NCBI GenBank assembly: GCA_963844695.1
Contig: CAWJPL010000001.1
Span: forward strand, 49,039-113,038
Reading direction: 5' to 3'
Length of the DNA: 64,000 nt
Origin: RYN-230 sp963844695
GTDB lineage: Bacteria; Actinomycetota; Actinomycetes; Streptosporangiales; Streptosporangiaceae
Each line of letters opens with the position of its first letter. Position 1 is the first letter of the stretch. Both the position numbers and the translations under genes were made by a program. Below are positions 46,062-54,362 of this stretch, piece by piece. The notes below the pieces were generated by a model. That model was given only the letters and a program-made list of their open reading frames with translations, had not been told where the DNA came from and searched no databases.

Positions 46062-46849
46062 GCCGGGTCGCACTGGTCACCGGCGCCGCGCGCGGGATCG
46101 GGGCCGCCACCGTGCACGCGCTGGCCGCTGAGGGCTGGTCGGTCCTGGCCGTCGACCGCTGCGCCGACGACCCGGCGCTGCCCTACCGGCTGGGGACCCA
46201 GGCGGACCTGGACGCCGTGGTGGCCGGGACGGCGGGCAGCCCGGGCGCGGTGCACGGCTTCGCCGCCGACACCCGCGACCACGCAGCCATGGCCGCCGCG
46301 GTGACCGAGGCCGAGCAGCGGTGGGGCGGCCTGGACGCGGCGCTCGCCGTGGCGGGCGTGATCGCCGGCGGGGTGCCGCTCTGGGAGGTGCCCGCCGACC
46401 AGGAGGAGGCGGTCGTGAGCACCGACCTCGGCGGGGTACTCACGCTGGCCCGGGTGGCCATCCCGGCGCTGCTGCGCCGCCCGGAACCGCGCCACGGCCG
46501 ATTCCTGGCCGTCGCCTCGGCCGCGGCGACCCGGGGACTGCCCATGCTGGCGGCGTACTGCGCGGCCAAGGCGGGCGTGACCGGGCTGATCCGGGCGCTG
46601 GCCACCGAGCTGCGCGGTACCGGCGTGACCGCCAACGCGGTCAGTCCGGGGTCCACCGACACGCCGATCCTCGCCGAGAGCGCCCGCCTGTACGGGCTGC
46701 CCGGCGCCGGGTCGTTCGCTGCCCAGCAGCCACTGGACCGGCTGCTGGCTCCGGAGGAGGTCGCTGCGGCGCTGGTCTGGCTGGCCGGCGACGGCAGCAG
46801 CGGAATGACCGGCGCGGTGGTCCCGGTGGACGGGGGCCTGGCCCTGTGA
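46058..46849 (+). CDS. Mycofactocin-associated SDR family oxidoreductase (subfamily 2-like)
   Basis: This 263-residue SDR differs from the five tandem copies but is typical of the mycofactocin-associated subfamily (TIGR04504-like) found between mftE and mftF. It has ALVTGAARGIGAATVHALAA, a shorter ALPYRLGTQADLDAVVAG insertion, AVAGVIAGG in place of NAG, Ser in AVASAAATRG, and YCAAKAGVTGLIRALATEL. The C-terminal IVPVDGG-like stretch (VVPVDGGLAL) is normal for SDRs. GTG 46058 and the GTGA overlap with the next gene show tight coupling. Confidence 0.92.
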   Translation: MSRVALVTGAARGIGAATVHALAAEGWSVLAVDRCADDPALPYRLGTQADLDAVVAGTAGSPGAVHGFAADTRDHAAMAAAVTEAEQRWGGLDAALAVAGVIAGGVPLWEVPADQEEAVVSTDLGGVLTLARVAIPALLRRPEPRHGRFLAVASAAATRGLPMLAAYCAAKAGVTGLIRALATELRGTGVTANAVSPGSTDTPILAESARLYGLPGAGSFAAQQPLDRLLAPEEVAAALVWLAGDGSSGMTGAVVPVDGGLAL

Positions 46850-48487
46850 GTAGCCCTGGGGTGCGTCCGGTGACCCGGCCGGCCGCGGGTTCCGGGCCGG
46901 GGCCGGCGCCGCTGCCGGCCGACTTCAGTGTCGTGTTCGACCCGCAGACTCAGTTCGTGGGGACGGACGTGCTGTTCGGCGGGTCACCCCCACGGCTGCT
47001 CCGGCTCAACCCGGCCGGCCAGCGCGCCCTCGACGAGCTGCGCCGTGGGCCGGTGCGCTCGCCCGCGGCGGGCAAGCTGGCCCGGCGGCTGACCGACACC
47101 GGGCTGGCTCATCCCCGCCCGCCCGCGCCATCGCGGGGGCCGGGGAGTCCGGGGGTGGTCCCCCGGGAAAGCGGAGCGGGGGCCGGCCCCCGGACCAGCA
47201 CGGCCCGACGTGACCGTGGTCATCCCGGCCCGCGACCGGCCGGCGTACCTGGACCGCTGCCTGACCGCCCTCGGGCAGAGCTACCCGGTGATCGTCGTGG
47301 ACGACGGGTCACAGCAGGCCGCCGAGGTCGCCGGCCTGTGCCGCCGGCACGGCGCCACGCTGATCCGGCGGCCCGCGTCCGGGGGGCCCGGCCCGGCCCG
47401 CAACGACGGACTGGCTCAGGTCACGACCCCGCTGGTGGCGTTCCTGGACAGTGACTGCGAGACCGGGCCGGAGTGGATCACCTCCCTGGCAGCCCATTTC
47501 GCGGACCCGCTGGTCGCCGCCGTCGCCCCGCGAGTCCGGCCGCTGACCGGGGCCAGCCCGGCCGGCCGCTACCTGGAGGCCCGTGCGCCGATCGACATGG
47601 GCCCGCAAGAAGGCCGGGTGCTGCCCCTCACCCGGCTGTCGTACGTACCGACCGCGGCCCTGCTGGTCCGCCGCGCGGCGCTGGTCGCGGACGACGATCA
47701 GGCGATCGCCACTGGCGCTGGCCCGTTCGGCGGGGGCCCGTTCGGCGCTGGCCCGTTCGACGCGAGCCTGCGCTACGGCGAAGACGTCAACCTGGTCTGG
47801 CGGCTGGCCGAAGCGGGCTGGCGGGTCCGTTACGACCCGGCCGCGTCGGTCAGCCACTCCGAACCCGCGACCTGGCCGAGGGTGCTGGCCCGGCGGTTCC
47901 GTTATGGATGCTCTGCGGCCCCGCTGGCGCAAAGGCACCCGGGCCAGGTGCCGCCCCTGATCCTGCAGGCCTGGCCGGCGGCGGCCGTCGCCGCCCTCCT
48001 GGCCCGCAAGCCGGTGGCTGCGCTCGCCGCCTACGGGGCCGGGACCGGCCAGCTGGTCCGGCTGCTGAGCGGTTGGGGCGTGCCGCCGAGGGGCGTGCTG
48101 CGCCCGATGGCCGATTCGGTGCTGCAGACCTGGCTCGGTGCGGGCCGCTGGACCATCCAGTACGCACTGCCGGTGGCGGCGGCCAGCCTGGCCCGGCCCG
48201 GCGGCCGGACGGCCCGGACCCGGCTGGGCCGGCGGCTGGCCGTCGCGTCGTTGCTGGTCGGCCCCCCTATCGCGGAATGGCGGCGGATCCGCCCATCGAT
48301 GCCCGTCGCGGCGTTCTCGCTCGGCTACCTGGCCGACGAGGTGGCCTACGGGGCAGGCGTCTACCGCGGTGCGGCGGCGCAAAGACTGCTCAGCCCGCTA
48401 CTGCCGATCGTGGCCTGGCGGCCGCTCGGCAAAGCCCCGGCCGCGCCGCGGCCGGATACCGCTCCAGGAAGGGATCATCCGTCATGA
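46846..48487 (+). CDS. mftF: Mycofactocin glycosyltransferase MftF, frameshifted
   Basis: MftF adds a chain of glucose units to premycofactocin. After an N-terminal PqqD-like region (FDPQTQFVGTDVLFGGSPPRLLRL and GPVRSPAAGKLARRL) a disordered linker contains the frame change, between about 47130 and 47200. The GT2 domain then reads VTVVIPARDRPAYLDRC, VIVVDDGS, LVAFLDSDCETGPEW and RYGEDVNLVWRLAEAGW. A C-terminal membrane-associated region follows. A 15-bp repeat inserts GPFGGGPFGAGPF just before the catalytic RYGED segment. It starts at GTG 46846 and overlaps genes on both sides. Confidence 0.92.
47714..47758 (+). repeat. Triple 15-bp repeat inside mftF
   Basis: Three 15-bp units (GGCGCTGGCCCGTTC, GGCGGGGGCCCGTTC, GGCGCTGGCCCGTTC) run from 47714 to 47758 and encode GAGPF/GGGPF. 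They lie just before the conserved RYGEDVNLVWR of the glycosyltransferase. Confidence 0.85.
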
Positions 48488-48798
48488 CCGCTGTTGTCGT
48501 CATCGCCACCATCCGCCCGCTGCCGCAGCACCGCGCCGAGGTCATCGCGGCCTTGGAGAAGGCCATCGCTGACGTGCACGCCCACGACGACGGCTGCCTG
48601 CTGTACGCCCTGCACGAAGGGGATGACCGGCTGGTCTTCGTCGAGAAGTGGACCAGCGCGGAGGCGCTCGCCGAGCACTCGCGCGGGGCCGCGCTGGTCG
48701 AACTCAACCAGGCGCTGAGCGGGCGCCTGGCGGGGCCGACCGACGTCCAGGTCCTCCGGCCGCACCCGGCCGGCACGCCGGCCCAGGGCACCCTGTAG
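48484..48798 (+). CDS. Antibiotic biosynthesis monooxygenase (ABM/YgiN-like) protein
   Basis: This 104-residue ABM-fold protein has VVVIATIRPLPQHRAEVIAAL, DDGCLLYALHEGDDRLVFVEKWTS and AEHSRGAALVELNQALSG, all typical of YgiN-like putative quinol monooxygenases. ATG 48484 overlaps the mftF stop, so it closes the mycofactocin operon. It may handle quinone-like or electrophilic by-products, or process an oxidised cofactor; no direct evidence exists. Confidence 0.87.
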   Translation: MTAVVVIATIRPLPQHRAEVIAALEKAIADVHAHDDGCLLYALHEGDDRLVFVEKWTSAEALAEHSRGAALVELNQALSGRLAGPTDVQVLRPHPAGTPAQGTL

Positions 48799-48896
48799 TC
48801 ACGTCGGCCGTTCAGGGCCCGTGGCTGGCCGGCCGCCGGTTCAGGGCGCCGGGCAGCTTGGCACGTGCGCCCAGGGCCGGGCGCCGGTGGCCGCGG

Positions 48897-50255
48897 TCAG
48901 CTACTGGCGGAGTGACCCGCGCTGTCCCGGATAGCTTCCAGCACCCGGCGGTGGTCGGCGCACATGACCCCCTGATGCGGGTCGGACAGCGCCGCCGCGC
49001 GGGCCAGCACCCGGTGCGGCACCGCCTGCAGCGTCGCGTCGAGCAGCGCCCAGGACATCTCGTTCAGCCCGGCGCGGACCACGTCCGAGTCGGTGCTGCG
49101 ATCACAGATCTCATCGAGGGCCGCGAGGAGCTTGACGGGCTGGGGGTTCGCCGCCATCTCCAGCCGGAACGCGTCCACCATGGGGCACGGCGCAGCGGTC
49201 CCGGCCGCAGCCTCGAACGCGTTCAGCAGCGGGCTCACGTCCCCCGCGGTCATCGGGTCGTACAGTCCGGGGAACGGGACTTCCTCGTAACCCGGGTCGT
49301 ACCCGCTGAAGTAGATCGGCGTCGCCGAACTGGTGCTGATGAGCACGCCCAGGGCTACGTCCAGGAGGCTGACCGGCCAGCCGAGGTCGGTGATCGAGTG
49401 CACCCGGAACTCGCCGCGGTCGGCGCCGAGGCCCGCCAGCAGCAGCAGCTGCGCAGACTCGAGCGCTGACTGCACGTAGAACGCGATGTTGGGGCTGTGC
49501 AGCCGGATCACGCCGTCCTCGGCCCAGCCCAGCAGCCGGCGGTAGATGACGGAGTTGTCGAGGACATGGGTGAACCGGCCCGCCGAGATCAGCATCTCCC
49601 CGCGGCCGGCCACGCTTGACGCGACCCACTCCGCCGCCCGCTTGGACGCGGTGTAGATGTCGGGCGAGTAGGGACGCAGCGCCTTGCCGGTGGACGCGCA
49701 GACCACCTGGCGCACTCCGGCGGCCTCGGCCACCTCGAGCACGTTGCGGGTGCCCAGGACGTTGGTGGACACGGTGCGGTGCACCTCTACCTCGGCCCGG
49801 GCGGGCTCGCGCTGCGCGGCGACGTGGAAGATCACGTCCGGCTGCACCTCGCGGATCAGCGCCTCCAGGGCAGCCCGGTCCCGCACGTCAGCCTGCCGGT
49901 ACTCCGCGGAGGCCTGCGTCGGCCAGCCGTCGCTGACCCCGCGGCTCACGCCGACCAGGCGGCCCGGGCCGCGCGCCGCTACCTGGGCCATCAGGGTCGA
50001 GCCGATACAGCCGGTCCCGCCGGTGACCAGCACGGTGGCCCCCGACAGCCACGCCGTCACCTGCGCCTCGGGCAGGCAGAGCCCTCGCTGGCCGATGCCA
50101 AGGAAACGCTCGTGCTCCTCCGCGGCACCCTCCTTGACCGCGATGAGCGCCTGGGTCAACTCCCCCAGCCGCTCAAGAACTACCTGGTCAAGGCCCGATT
50201 GCCCAGCGGGCGCGACCTCCCGCATGCAGTCGATGATCTCGCCGACCGTCTCCAC
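48897..50255 (-). CDS. CapD-like NAD-dependent nucleotide-sugar epimerase/dehydratase
   Basis: This 452-residue protein carries an extended-SDR domain resembling the FlaA1/CapD polysaccharide family: VLVTGGTGCIGSTLMAQVAA near residue 85, DVRDRAALEALIREVQPDVIFHVAAQ, and VVCASTGKALRPYSPDIYTASKRAAEWV with Ser, Tyr and Lys. The N-terminal ~80 residues and the C-terminal ~150 residues are not typical and may give specificity. GTG 50255 is chosen because GGAGG lies seven bases upstream; the frame stays open to ATG 50357, which has no ribosome site. It probably supplies a modified sugar for the glycan genes opposite. Confidence 0.82.
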   Translation of the reverse strand: METVGEIIDCMREVAPAGQSGLDQVVLERLGELTQALIAVKEGAAEEHERFLGIGQRGLCLPEAQVTAWLSGATVLVTGGTGCIGSTLMAQVAARGPGRLVGVSRGVSDGWPTQASAEYRQADVRDRAALEALIREVQPDVIFHVAAQREPARAEVEVHRTVSTNVLGTRNVLEVAEAAGVRQVVCASTGKALRPYSPDIYTASKRAAEWVASSVAGRGEMLISAGRFTHVLDNSVIYRRLLGWAEDGVIRLHSPNIAFYVQSALESAQLLLLAGLGADRGEFRVHSITDLGWPVSLLDVALGVLISTSSATPIYFSGYDPGYEEVPFPGLYDPMTAGDVSPLLNAFEAAAGTAAPCPMVDAFRLEMAANPQPVKLLAALDEICDRSTDSDVVRAGLNEMSWALLDATLQAVPHRVLARAAALSDPHQGVMCADHRRVLEAIRDSAGHSASS

Positions 50256-50554
50256 CCCATGACCTCCGACTAAGTCCACACCAGACGGCGCATGCCCCCG
50301 GTGCCAGCGGCCCGCGCGGGGTGGGATCGGGCTCCTGGCTCTCACTATGCTCACCATAGAGTGCCAGACTTATCAATATTCAGAAAGACATAGCCTGATA
50401 AGCTTGGATCTGGACGCGGCGAGAGGATGGGCTGGCCGACGTCTGCGCAGCTAGCGCGCGTACGAGCGAACGCGGGTAAAGCGGTGGGAAGAGTAGGGAA
50501 TCCCCGGGGGGCGTTGTTAAGTTTCGGTTAAACACTATTGACGATCTTGATGTT

Positions 50555-50568
50555 ATATCCCCGGATAT
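50555..50568. promoter_or_regulatory. ATATCC-CC-GGATAT inverted repeat
   Basis: A 6-2-6 inverted repeat lies in the most AT-rich part of the window, upstream of the glycosyltransferase operon. It may be an operator or part of a promoter. Confidence 0.4.
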
Positions 50569-50618
50569 TTCGATAATGACGTATTGTTGTCTTACCCCGC
50601 TCGACTCGTGACTTGTCC

Positions 50619-50632
50619 ACGCCTATAGGCGT
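50619..50632. promoter_or_regulatory. 14-bp perfect palindrome
   Basis: ACGCCTATAGGCGT is its own reverse complement. It sits 24 bp before the GTG at 50656, in the presumed leader or promoter of the GT2 operon, and may be an operator. Confidence 0.5.
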
Positions 50633-50655
50633 TGGCACGAGGGAGAGGGGGACTG

Positions 50656-50823
50656 GTGACGGACATCATCGACGGGCCGCTTAGTAGCGGGCAGCCCGCA
50701 GGGGATGAACTCCCGACCGCAGAACGTCAGGCCTCGCCATCGCCGGAGGACGGCCACACGCTGACGATCGCACTGCTGACGCTGCGCAGTCAGCCAATCA
50801 CTCAGGCGATACGACGACGCTGA
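50656..50823 (+). CDS. Small hypothetical protein (possible leader)
   Basis: This 55-residue frame starts VTDIIDGPLSSGQPAGD at GTG 50656, just after a GGGGGA. It ends six bases before the GT2 start. It has no recognisable domain and no membrane segment. It may be a leader peptide or the true N-terminus of the glycosyltransferase split by another frameshift; it could also be non-coding. Confidence 0.35.
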   Translation: MTDIIDGPLSSGQPAGDELPTAERQASPSPEDGHTLTIALLTLRSQPITQAIRRR

Positions 50824-50828
50824 TCATC

Positions 50829-52733
50829 GTGGACCCAACGGCCATTACGCTGCGCCAGCGACTGGCGTCGGCCGTACCCGGAAGAGAGAAGCCCGCGCGC
50901 CAGAACACTCTGGTGCTGGAAACCGAGGGGCGGCTGTCCGGGCCCCTGGCGTCCGGGGGGCTGACCCCCCGGGTGCTGGCGACGGGGGCGCTGGCGCCAG
51001 AACAGCAGGCGCCCGAGGCACTGGCCTCCGCGACACTGCCCGGCCAGGCGGCAGCGGACGTTGCCGCGCCACCCGCCCCGGAGGCCGACGATCGCGCGGG
51101 GTCAGACACCGTCTCGGTGCCAGCAGCACGCACGGCCCCGGCCGCGAGCCCCGAGCCTGCTCCTTCCCAGGGTCAGCCGCCCGCGGTAGTTCCGGGACCC
51201 GAAGTGGCACCGGGGCCGGTCATGCCTGTGCCGCCGCGGGACGACGAGAAGTACCGTTACGTCAAGCGCGGCGCCTGGATCCTGACTCTCGCGTCGTTGG
51301 CCAGCTTCCCGCTGCTCCTGTTCAGCCAGACGCGGCTGATGCTGCACTTCCACTGGTTCTGGTTTTACGTGCCATTCGTGATAATGGGTGCCCTATTCCT
51401 GGCCCTGCCCATGATTACGGACGGGCTGGCCCGCGGCTTCGATTTCAAGGCCCACCAGCGGCTGGTGGACGCGTGGCGCCCGGAAAAGTATCCCTCCGTG
51501 GACGTCTTCCTGCCCGTCTGCGGGGAGCCGGTGGACGTGGTCCGCAATACCTGGAAGTACGTGGCCGAGATGAGCCGCCACTACCAGGGAACGGTCACCG
51601 CCTATGTGCTGGATGATTCGGCCAGCTCCGAGCTCAAGGCCATGGCGCGCGAGTTCGGTTTCGCGTACGCGAGACGGCCGAATCGTGGCTGGTTCAAGAA
51701 GTCAGGAAACCTCTGGTTCGGCTTCCAGGTTTCCTACGGCGACTACATCCTCCTGCTGGACGCCGACTTCGCGCCGCGCCACGACCTGCTCAACGAGGCC
51801 CTGCCGTACATGGAGGACGACCCGAAGATCGGGATCGTGCAGACCCCCCAGTTCTTCCGGATCACCAACGACCAGAGCTGGGTGGAGCGCGGCGCGGGCG
51901 CGGTCCAGGAACTGTTCTACCGGTCCATCCAGACGGCCCGGTCCCGCAAGGGCGGGGCGATCTGCGTCGGCAGCTGCGCTATCTACCGGCGGGCCGCGCT
52001 CAAGGAGAACCTGGGCATGACGCTGGCCGAGCACTCCGAGGACGTGCTCACCGGCTTCGACCTGAACCGGATCGGGTGGACGCTGCGCTACCTTCCGGTC
52101 GCCCTTTCCACCGGCAACTGCCCAGATAACGTCCTCGCGTTCCTGAACCAGCAGTACCGCTGGTGCTCGGGAACGGTCGGCCTGCTTTTCGGAAAAATGT
52201 TCTGGGGCGCTAAGCTGCCGCTTTATACGCGACTGTGTTATATCTCCGGATTCATCTACTACATCTACACGGCCCTGTTCACGTTCGTGGTACCGGCCCT
52301 GACCATCCTGATCCTGGCCCTTGTGCCAAACGTTCTTGAATTCAAGAACATGATTTTCATGGTGCCCGTGGTGCTCTATGCCGCCGTGATAATCCCCGCC
52401 TGGCATCACGCTCCTTACCGGCTCGAAGCGTGGGCCGTCAAGCTGATCTCCGGCTGGGCTCATTTCTGGGCGTACTTCGACGCGATCCGCGGCAAGCGTC
52501 TGGGCTGGAATCCCTCTGGCGGTAACAAGAAGAAGCAGGATGGCAGCAGGCGCTTCTGGACCTGGTTCCTCGTGTGGTCGCTGGGCAGTTCGCTGCTGTG
52601 GACCGGCCTGGCGTTCTGGCGGATGCTCACCATGAACCCGTACAACTTCGTCGTCCTGTTCGGCCTCGGGCTCTTCGAGCTCACGGTCGTGGGACGGGTC
52701 CTCCTTCAGCCCACCGTGGATGCGCACAAGTAG
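50829..52733 (+). CDS. Cellulose-synthase-like processive GT2 glycosyltransferase
   Basis: This 634-residue inner-membrane glycosyltransferase has a ~130-residue disordered N-terminal tail, two membrane helices (ILTLASLASFPLLLF and WFWFYVPFVIMGALFLALP), the GT-A domain, then several more helices. Processive-synthase motifs are all present: VLDDSAS (first Asp), LLLDADFAPR (DxD), HSEDVLTGFDL (TED-like) and QQYRWCSG (QxxRW). There is no PilZ domain, so it is not directly c-di-GMP controlled. It should polymerise a beta-linked surface glucan or other homopolymer from a UDP-sugar. It starts at GTG 50829. The next frame begins at its stop codon. Confidence 0.92.
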   Translation: MDPTAITLRQRLASAVPGREKPARQNTLVLETEGRLSGPLASGGLTPRVLATGALAPEQQAPEALASATLPGQAAADVAAPPAPEADDRAGSDTVSVPAARTAPAASPEPAPSQGQPPAVVPGPEVAPGPVMPVPPRDDEKYRYVKRGAWILTLASLASFPLLLFSQTRLMLHFHWFWFYVPFVIMGALFLALPMITDGLARGFDFKAHQRLVDAWRPEKYPSVDVFLPVCGEPVDVVRNTWKYVAEMSRHYQGTVTAYVLDDSASSELKAMAREFGFAYARRPNRGWFKKSGNLWFGFQVSYGDYILLLDADFAPRHDLLNEALPYMEDDPKIGIVQTPQFFRITNDQSWVERGAGAVQELFYRSIQTARSRKGGAICVGSCAIYRRAALKENLGMTLAEHSEDVLTGFDLNRIGWTLRYLPVALSTGNCPDNVLAFLNQQYRWCSGTVGLLFGKMFWGAKLPLYTRLCYISGFIYYIYTALFTFVVPALTILILALVPNVLEFKNMIFMVPVVLYAAVIIPAWHHAPYRLEAWAVKLISGWAHFWAYFDAIRGKRLGWNPSGGNKKKQDGSRRFWTWFLVWSLGSSLLWTGLAFWRMLTMNPYNFVVLFGLGLFELTVVGRVLLQPTVDAHK

Positions 52734-54361
52734 GTGAAGCGCACCCGAGAGGACGAGCCGTCCAAGACGCATCGCGGCTGGAAACGCGGGCGTCCGGCGC
52801 AAGACGGGGACGGCAGTCCGCCCGCCGCCAAGCCGAAGCGGTCCAGCCGCTCGGTGTTCGGGCCGTCCGGTGAGGACCGGCCCGACGTCCTGACCAACGC
52901 CGAGACGGTGGTCCTGCCGATATGGCTGCACCGGCGCTCGGTCAGCGGACGGGAAGTCCGGAACGAGCGCGGCTTCGTTCCTGAAGACCATCACGGACCC
53001 GGCTCGGGAGGACGAAGCCACCCGCCCGGCTCCCGGGACGGGGACAGCGCCCGAGACCAAGGCTCCGCCAGAGACCAAGGCTGCACCAGAGACCAAGGCC
53101 GCGCCGGAGACCAGCGAGCCGACCGGAGGCGGCGGGGCCTGCGGCGGCCCCCGGGGCCGGAACTGAGCCGGTATCTGATCACGGGGACGCTGGGGCTGCG
53201 GCGAGAGACGCGGGGCTGGGCGACCCGGCCGACGCTGACCAGAGTGAACCCGGGCCGGCCGACGCTGAGCCCAGTGCAGCCGGGCCGAAGGATGCCGAGC
53301 CGCCGGCAAAGCTGCCGCAGCCAAGGTGGCTGAGGCTGACGCCGTCACCGTGGTTCGGACCGTACCCGGGGCCGACGCCAGCGACGATGGCGTAGTCCGG
53401 GCTGACGGCACCGTCACCAGAACAAGTCCCGCGACGGCCAAGGCTGACGCCGAGGCCGATCCCGTCACCGGGGCTAGCGCCACGACGGCGGCTGCGGCGG
53501 GCCCGGATGCCACGACGGTCATGGCGACGGTCGGGAGGACCGCCACGGCCGTCCCGGCGGAGAGCACCGAAGCCGAGCCCGCGACGACTGAGTCCCCCGC
53601 AACTGAGCCCCCCCGCAACTGACTCCCCCGCAACCGAGTCCCCGGGAGGCGGGGCCAGGGGGGCGGGAGTCGCCGGGCCGAACGCCCCTACCCAGCCACG
53701 CGGAACCCGTCCGGACGCCGAGTTGACCACCACCCTGAGCCGGGCTGAGCTCAAGGCCGTGATGGTCCAGGCCAGGACGCTCGAGGCCATCGAATCCATC
53801 GAAGCCATCGATGCCCTGGAGTCCACCACCCTGGGCAGTCTTGATTCCCAGACAGCAAAAGCCCGCCAGACGGTCGAGGCCATCTCGGTCCTCGAAGCCA
53901 GGACCGCCCAGGCCATGAAGGCCATCGAGGCGATGACCGCTGACGCGTTCGAGGCCATCGACGCCAGGGTGGCCGAGATGACGCCCGAGCTGACCGGCAA
54001 GCTGGTGCCACCGGACCAAGCGGACGAGGCAGATCAGGCGGAAACCCCCGCCCCCGACGGCAGCGTCAAGCCAGACCGCGCGGAAGTGGCGGCGCCGCGC
54101 CCCGCCGGGGACGCTGAATCCTCCCCCGGCACGTCCTCCCCTGGCACCGACGTCGCCCGGACGCGCGTGATCCGCATCGAGGAGCCCCCGCCGAGCGTCA
54201 CCCTCTCGACCTCCTCGACCGAGACCACCATCGCGGTGCCGCACCCGCGAGCCGAGAGCACGGTGGCGGTCTCGCCGGCCCCGGCCACAGACCCTGACAC
54301 CGTGTCCGCTCTGGCGCAGCCGGTCCGCACCGCGGAGCCCGCCGCGCTCCCGCCCGGCTGA
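52734..54361 (+). CDS. Long disordered Ala/Pro/Glu/Thr-rich region, frameshifted; probable N-terminus of the next protein
   Basis: The reading starts VKRTREDEPSKTHRGWKRGR at GTG 52734, right after the GT2 stop, and passes through at least three frames. It includes a block with APETKA repeats (53053-53115), a VTGASATTAAAAG block and a final frame to 54361. The final frame holds an unusual regular stretch, ARTLEAIESIEAIDALEST and then ARQTVEAISVLEARTAQAMKAIEAMTADAFEA, that predicts a coiled coil. No known domain was recognised. In the frame of the membrane protein that follows, an acidic EPEPLAEPAPQADPDAEPPY immediately precedes the first membrane helix. I therefore think this is its cytoplasmic tail. 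Confidence 0.55.
53053..53115 (+). repeat. 18-bp tandem repeat encoding APETKA
   Basis: The 18-bp unit GAGACCAAGGCTCCGCCA and two close variants follow one another from 53053 to 53106, then decay in GAGACCAGC. They encode ETKAPP/ETKAAP in a disordered region. Confidence 0.8.
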
Positions 54362-54362
54362 A

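Larger units (their letters stand above)
50256..50655. other. AT-richer divergent intergenic region of the glycan locus
   Basis: These 400 bp hold no confident gene. The stretch from about 50510 to 50600 is strikingly AT-rich for this window, and two palindromes (annotated separately) fall in it. It should contain promoters for the epimerase and the glycosyltransferase operon. Confidence 0.55.
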
